Source of the DNA: Bacillota bacterium
Lineage (GTDB): Bacteria; Bacillota; Clostridia; Peptostreptococcales; Anaerovoracaceae
Assembly: GCA_017459895.1 (NCBI GenBank)
Contig: JAFUCA010000006.1
Coordinates: 124,001 to 188,000 of the forward strand
Direction: 5' to 3'
Length of the DNA stretch: 64,000 nucleotides
Within the stretch, counting starts at the first letter, position 1. Every line of letters begins with the position of its first letter. Below the pieces are notes generated by a model that saw only the letters and a program-made list of their open reading frames with translations, searched no databases and was not told where the DNA came from. Shown here piece by piece: positions 61,049-64,000 of the stretch. Both the position numbers and the translations under genes were made by a program.

Positions 61049-63343
61049 ATGACGAAGACGAAGAAGATACTGTACCCACTGCTGATTCTGGCCCTGGTGG
61101 TGTCCTTCACCCCGGTGCTGAATTTCGCAGGGCTGGGCGCGGACAATGCCTATGCGGCGGCGAAGCTGAAGGCGCCAAAGAGCGTCAAGGTCAAGGTCGT
61201 TTCCCAGACTGCGCTGAAGGTCAGCTGGGGAAAGGTCAAGGGGGCTAAGGGCTATACCGTATATCAGAAGAAGGGCGGCAAGTTCAAGGCAATCAAGACC
61301 GTGAAGGGAAAAACCGTTACCGTTAAAAACCTGAAGGCCGGGACCAAGTACACCTTCTACGTGAAGGCATTTAAGAAGAAGGGAAAGAAGAAGGTCTACG
61401 GCAAGACCTCAAAGAAGGTAACCGGCAAGACGAAGGCAGCTGCGGCGGCACCCACCGCACCGGCAGCACCGGCGAAACCGGATCCGGCAGTCACAGCGGT
61501 CTGCAAGAACGGACAGTTTGTCGGCACGAAGCTGGACTCCGGCGTGATCTCCTATAAAGGAATCCCCTATGCGAAGGCTCCGACCGGCGATCTGAGATGG
61601 AAGGCGCCGGAGGCACCGGACGCCAGCGACGCAGTGATTCAGGCGAAGGAATTCGGCCATCCGGCGGTGCAGGCCAACTACCCGCTGCCGGATCCCGCAC
61701 AGGGAAAGGAAGCAGTCAGCTGGGTCTTTGACGGCAGCAAGTACACCGTCAGCGAGGACTGCCTGACCCTGAATGTATGGACGAAGGACAATAACCCGGC
61801 AAAGAAGAAGCCGGTCATGGTATGGTTCCACGGCGGCGGATTCGTGGTCGGCTCCACGACCAACGACGCGTATCAGCTGGAGAACTTCGCCAACAACGAG
61901 GACATGGTCATGGTGTCCTGCAACTACCGTCTGGGCATCTTCGGTTCCGCGGATCTGTCGGCAGTTCCGGAGGGTGAGAAGTATAAGACAGAAGATTTCA
62001 AGCAGTCGCAAAACCTGGCTTTGCTGGATGACATCCGGGCGCTGGAATGGATCCAGGAGAACATCGCAGCCTTTGGAGGAGATCCGGGGAATGTTACGAT
62101 CTTCGGAAATTCCGCAGGAGCGGCGGACATCACCATCCTGACCACAGCAAACAATGAAAAGATCCAGAAGGGCGAGCTCTTCCAGCGCGTGATCGCGCAG
62201 TCCGGCAGCCTGTCCCTGTGCGTACCGGACGATGGTGCCAAGTACACAGCAGAGAGAACCGGTGAGATCGAGCAGTTGATCGAACGCGTCAAAATCCTGG
62301 GATACGATGTCAAAAATCTGGACGACCTGATGGCAGTTCCGGAGGAGACGCTGATCCAGGCATACACGCTGTATCCCACCAACAAGGGCAACCTCGTTGA
62401 TGTATCCTTCTATGATCCGACGGGTGAGGAATTCATCGCCGGCGCCAGCCTTTGCTATGACAACGTATACACCCCGGTGTTCAACGATGATGCGGGACTC
62501 CTGCCCAAGGATCCCTATGATCTGGTGAAAGCCGGTTACGGCAAGAATATCGACGTGCTCTACGGAACCAACCAGAATGAGTGGAACTACTGGATCTGGG
62601 AGATGGCGGAATTCGATCCCATGGCAGACCATCCGGTCCCGCTGATGGATGCGGATTATGAGGACTATGCTTTCGGAATGATTCCGCTGCAGAAGATGGC
62701 AGGACTGATGGAGGCCATCAAGGATGACGAAGGACTTCAGAAGAACGTTCAGGATTATCTGCAGCTGGAGAGAGTCGCTGGCCTTGAGAATGAATACGTG
62801 AAGGAACGGACCGAGGCCGAGTGGAAGGCACTGGTGTCCAGGATCTACATGATGCCGGAAGATGCGGTGACGGAGGATATGATCGCCGGCTTCAAGGCGA
62901 ATGAAGCGGATGTCTGGAAGAATACCGAGCTTCAGAACGACCTGGTGTTCCGCGCGCCGGCAGCGAAGGCGGCAGCCGATCACGCAGCGGCAGGCGGCAA
63001 GGGCAAGACCTACATGTACTACTGGGCTAAGGAGACCGATCAGAAATACCAGAAGGCCGGACACGCTTCCGAGATCTCCTATGTGATGGGCAATCCGAAT
63101 CACACCTGCTTCAGCGGAACCGTCGACCCGGCACTGTCGAAGCAGATCCAGGATATGTGGGCAAACTTCGCACGTACCGGTGATCCGAGCACGGAAGATG
63201 TGCAGTGGGTTCCCTATGAGGGCACGAACCGGGCGACAATGACGATCGATCTGGACAATGACGGCGCGTTTAAGACCGTGAACAATCTCTATGACGATCA
63301 GCTTGAGCTCATCCAGCCGCTGCTGAAGTACCACCTGAAGTAG
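61049..63343 (+). CDS. Secreted type-B carboxylesterase with N-terminal fibronectin-like domain
   Basis: 764 residues; AAGGAG upstream of ATG 61049. Signal peptide (to about 37, NAYAAAK), a lysine-rich fibronectin-like domain (about 40-130), an Ala/Pro linker, and a carboxylesterase type-B domain. S355 in GNSAGAAD is the nucleophile; H672 in GHASEISYVMG is the catalytic His; FHGGGFVVGS is the oxyanion hole. The enzyme would cleave esters outside the cell. A sole secreted esterase with the same module as the adhesin-like proteins suggests a shared cell-wall-binding role for that domain. Confidence 0.88.
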   Translation: MTKTKKILYPLLILALVVSFTPVLNFAGLGADNAYAAAKLKAPKSVKVKVVSQTALKVSWGKVKGAKGYTVYQKKGGKFKAIKTVKGKTVTVKNLKAGTKYTFYVKAFKKKGKKKVYGKTSKKVTGKTKAAAAAPTAPAAPAKPDPAVTAVCKNGQFVGTKLDSGVISYKGIPYAKAPTGDLRWKAPEAPDASDAVIQAKEFGHPAVQANYPLPDPAQGKEAVSWVFDGSKYTVSEDCLTLNVWTKDNNPAKKKPVMVWFHGGGFVVGSTTNDAYQLENFANNEDMVMVSCNYRLGIFGSADLSAVPEGEKYKTEDFKQSQNLALLDDIRALEWIQENIAAFGGDPGNVTIFGNSAGAADITILTTANNEKIQKGELFQRVIAQSGSLSLCVPDDGAKYTAERTGEIEQLIERVKILGYDVKNLDDLMAVPEETLIQAYTLYPTNKGNLVDVSFYDPTGEEFIAGASLCYDNVYTPVFNDDAGLLPKDPYDLVKAGYGKNIDVLYGTNQNEWNYWIWEMAEFDPMADHPVPLMDADYEDYAFGMIPLQKMAGLMEAIKDDEGLQKNVQDYLQLERVAGLENEYVKERTEAEWKALVSRIYMMPEDAVTEDMIAGFKANEADVWKNTELQNDLVFRAPAAKAAADHAAAGGKGKTYMYYWAKETDQKYQKAGHASEISYVMGNPNHTCFSGTVDPALSKQIQDMWANFARTGDPSTEDVQWVPYEGTNRATMTIDLDNDGAFKTVNNLYDDQLELIQPLLKYHLK

Positions 63344-63478
63344 GCAGAACCGAATTATTCAGAGGTTTTGATAATAGCACACAGACACAGCCGAAGGCTG
63401 CAGGACAATCCCCCCCTGTGGCCTTTTGGCGTTTGCATTTCCTTCGGACCGTTGGTAAACTTGAGAGGGTGATGGCTT

Positions 63479-64000
63479 ATGATGAACGCGTCTTTTTTCA
63501 TATATCTGTTTGACAGCTGCATCGGGGTGGCGATCGTAGCCCTGCTTCTGCTGATCTTTCGGGTACAGGCGGACCGGGCCGCGTGGAAAGTGCCTCTGAT
63601 GCTCTTTGTCGTGATCACATTCCTGCTGTGTCTGCTGTACTTCGGAGAACGCTTCTATACGGACAACTACGAGACAAAAGGCGGCTGGTCCCTGGGCGTG
63701 AGGACGGTGAATCTGCTGCTGGGCTTCGGCCAGATCTTTGTCTGGTGCTGGTATCTTCGTGCAAAGGCTGGCGTCACTGAGCTTTGGATCCGCCGGGGGA
63801 CCGGCATCGTTCTGATCAGCATCCTCGCGGTTCAGCTGGTGATCTACATTGTCCTGATGGACGAGCACTTTTTCATCGCTTCCGAAGGAATCCGAAGCGC
63901 GGCAACCGGGCTGTATATTCTGTTTATGATCCTTCAGCCGGGGGTCCTGATCGGCTATATGATCCTCGTCCAAAAGAGGGTCGAGGATAAAGAAGCCAGG
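63479..64000 (+). CDS. Multi-pass membrane protein, 3' end outside the window
   Basis: No stop before the window end; 174 codons from ATG 63479 (63482 is equally possible, GAGAGGGTG upstream). At least five hydrophobic segments in the visible part (YLFDSCIGVAIVALLLLIF; VPLMLFVVITFLLCLLYF; TVNLLLGFGQIFVWCWYL; TGIVLISILAVQLVIYIVLM; TGLYILFMILQPGVLIGYMIL). Such N termini are found in membrane-bound response regulators and histidine kinases in Clostridia, but the part that would tell is missing. The word GCAAAGGCTGG (63761) lies within, read AKAG. Confidence 0.7.
   Translation, partial: MMNASFFIYLFDSCIGVAIVALLLLIFRVQADRAAWKVPLMLFVVITFLLCLLYFGERFYTDNYETKGGWSLGVRTVNLLLGFGQIFVWCWYLRAKAGVTELWIRRGTGIVLISILAVQLVIYIVLMDEHFFIASEGIRSAATGLYILFMILQPGVLIGYMILVQKRVEDKEAR

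Larger units (their letters stand above)
2775..63771. repeat. Dispersed 11-mer GCAAAGGCTGG / CCAGCCTTTGC
   Basis: 31 perfect copies were found by hand. Forward form starts: 10754, 20516, 21603, 24950, 24971, 27015, 34359, 37791, 38993, 40348, 45095, 52067, 55919, 57644, 63761. Reverse form starts: 2775, 7821, 16621, 24024, 26058, 31353, 33259, 43287, 45382, 46256, 47165, 50775, 51549, 57160, 59577, 62445. About 19 further one-mismatch copies exist (for example 2382, 4668, 6939, 13927, 16994, 32309, 42682, 42709, 46124, 47036, 50141, 54711). Six perfect copies are intergenic. Confidence 0.9.

Noticed and set aside
63352-63470. Terminator after the esterase
   Set aside because: Only a 5-bp CAGCC-GAA-GGCTG hairpin without a T-run; too weak to call.
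2775-63771. Chi or KOPS-like function for the 11-mer
   Set aside because: The two orientations are equally frequent over 64 kb; such motifs are usually strand-biased within a replichore. Not excluded if the origin or terminus lies in the window.

Overview
The window reads as chromosomal DNA of an anaerobic, fairly GC-rich low-GC-phylum bacterium (Bacillota, class Clostridia; an Anaerovoracaceae-like lineage is a guess). The basis is the gene set: a flavodiiron/rubredoxin oxygen-scavenging protein, glutamate decarboxylase, NhaC-type antiporter, SipW-like signal peptidase, FHA-FtsW plus PBP2-like pair, UPF0213/YhbQ-like and YtqB-like genes, and AGGAGG ribosome-binding sites almost everywhere. 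No rRNA, tRNA, CRISPR array, prophage or intact insertion sequence was recognised.

Layout: 1-7.0 kb, a truncated AAA ATPase, a frameshifted surface protein, GIY-YIG protein, flavodiiron protein, signal peptidase, NhaC antiporter. 7.6-18.9 kb, endonuclease IV, TSCPD protein, secreted serpin, cell-wall pair (FtsW/PBP), AEC carrier, ABC exporter, GadB. 19.2-27.7 kb, a membrane-anchored protein, B3/B4 protein, second AAA ATPase, ProB, HD protein, zinc-ribbon/TPR protein, DMT carrier and a one-chain HipB-HipA-like protein. 27.8-50.7 kb is dominated by secreted proteins with lysine-rich Ig-like or fibronectin-like modules (one with a transglutaminase-like domain), interrupted by alanine dehydrogenase/FMN reductase, a MoxR-DUF58 operon, a membrane-tethered sigma factor fusion and two small XRE regulators. 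50.8-64 kb holds a decayed YefM-YoeB locus, hydantoin/dihydropyrimidine hydrolysis genes, a pRiA4b ORF-3 family protein, a DUF2520-panB-panC cluster, a secreted carboxylesterase and a truncated membrane protein.

Two DNA-level signals stand out. (1) The 11-mer GCAAAGGCTGG (reverse CCAGCCTTTGC) occurs in 31 perfect copies by hand count, 15 on one strand and 16 on the other, in all reading frames and in intergenic DNA; base composition predicts far fewer than one. It looks like a DNA uptake sequence or another genome-wide recognition word. (2) Most long intergenic gaps carry arrays of short arms paired with their reverse complement at a fixed offset. Offsets are 32 bp at 7.1-7.5 kb, 33 bp at 8.8-9.0 kb and 19.0 kb, 34 bp at 34.0-34.3 kb, and 28-29 bp at 43.0 and 60.6-60.8 kb. 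Arm sequence differs from locus to locus while the geometry stays similar; the spacers are mostly unrelated.

A shared operator, promoter and leader module (27.79-27.91 and 43.76-43.88 kb) suggests the small XRE protein at 43.9 kb controls itself, the surface gene after it and the transglutaminase-like surface gene 16 kb away.
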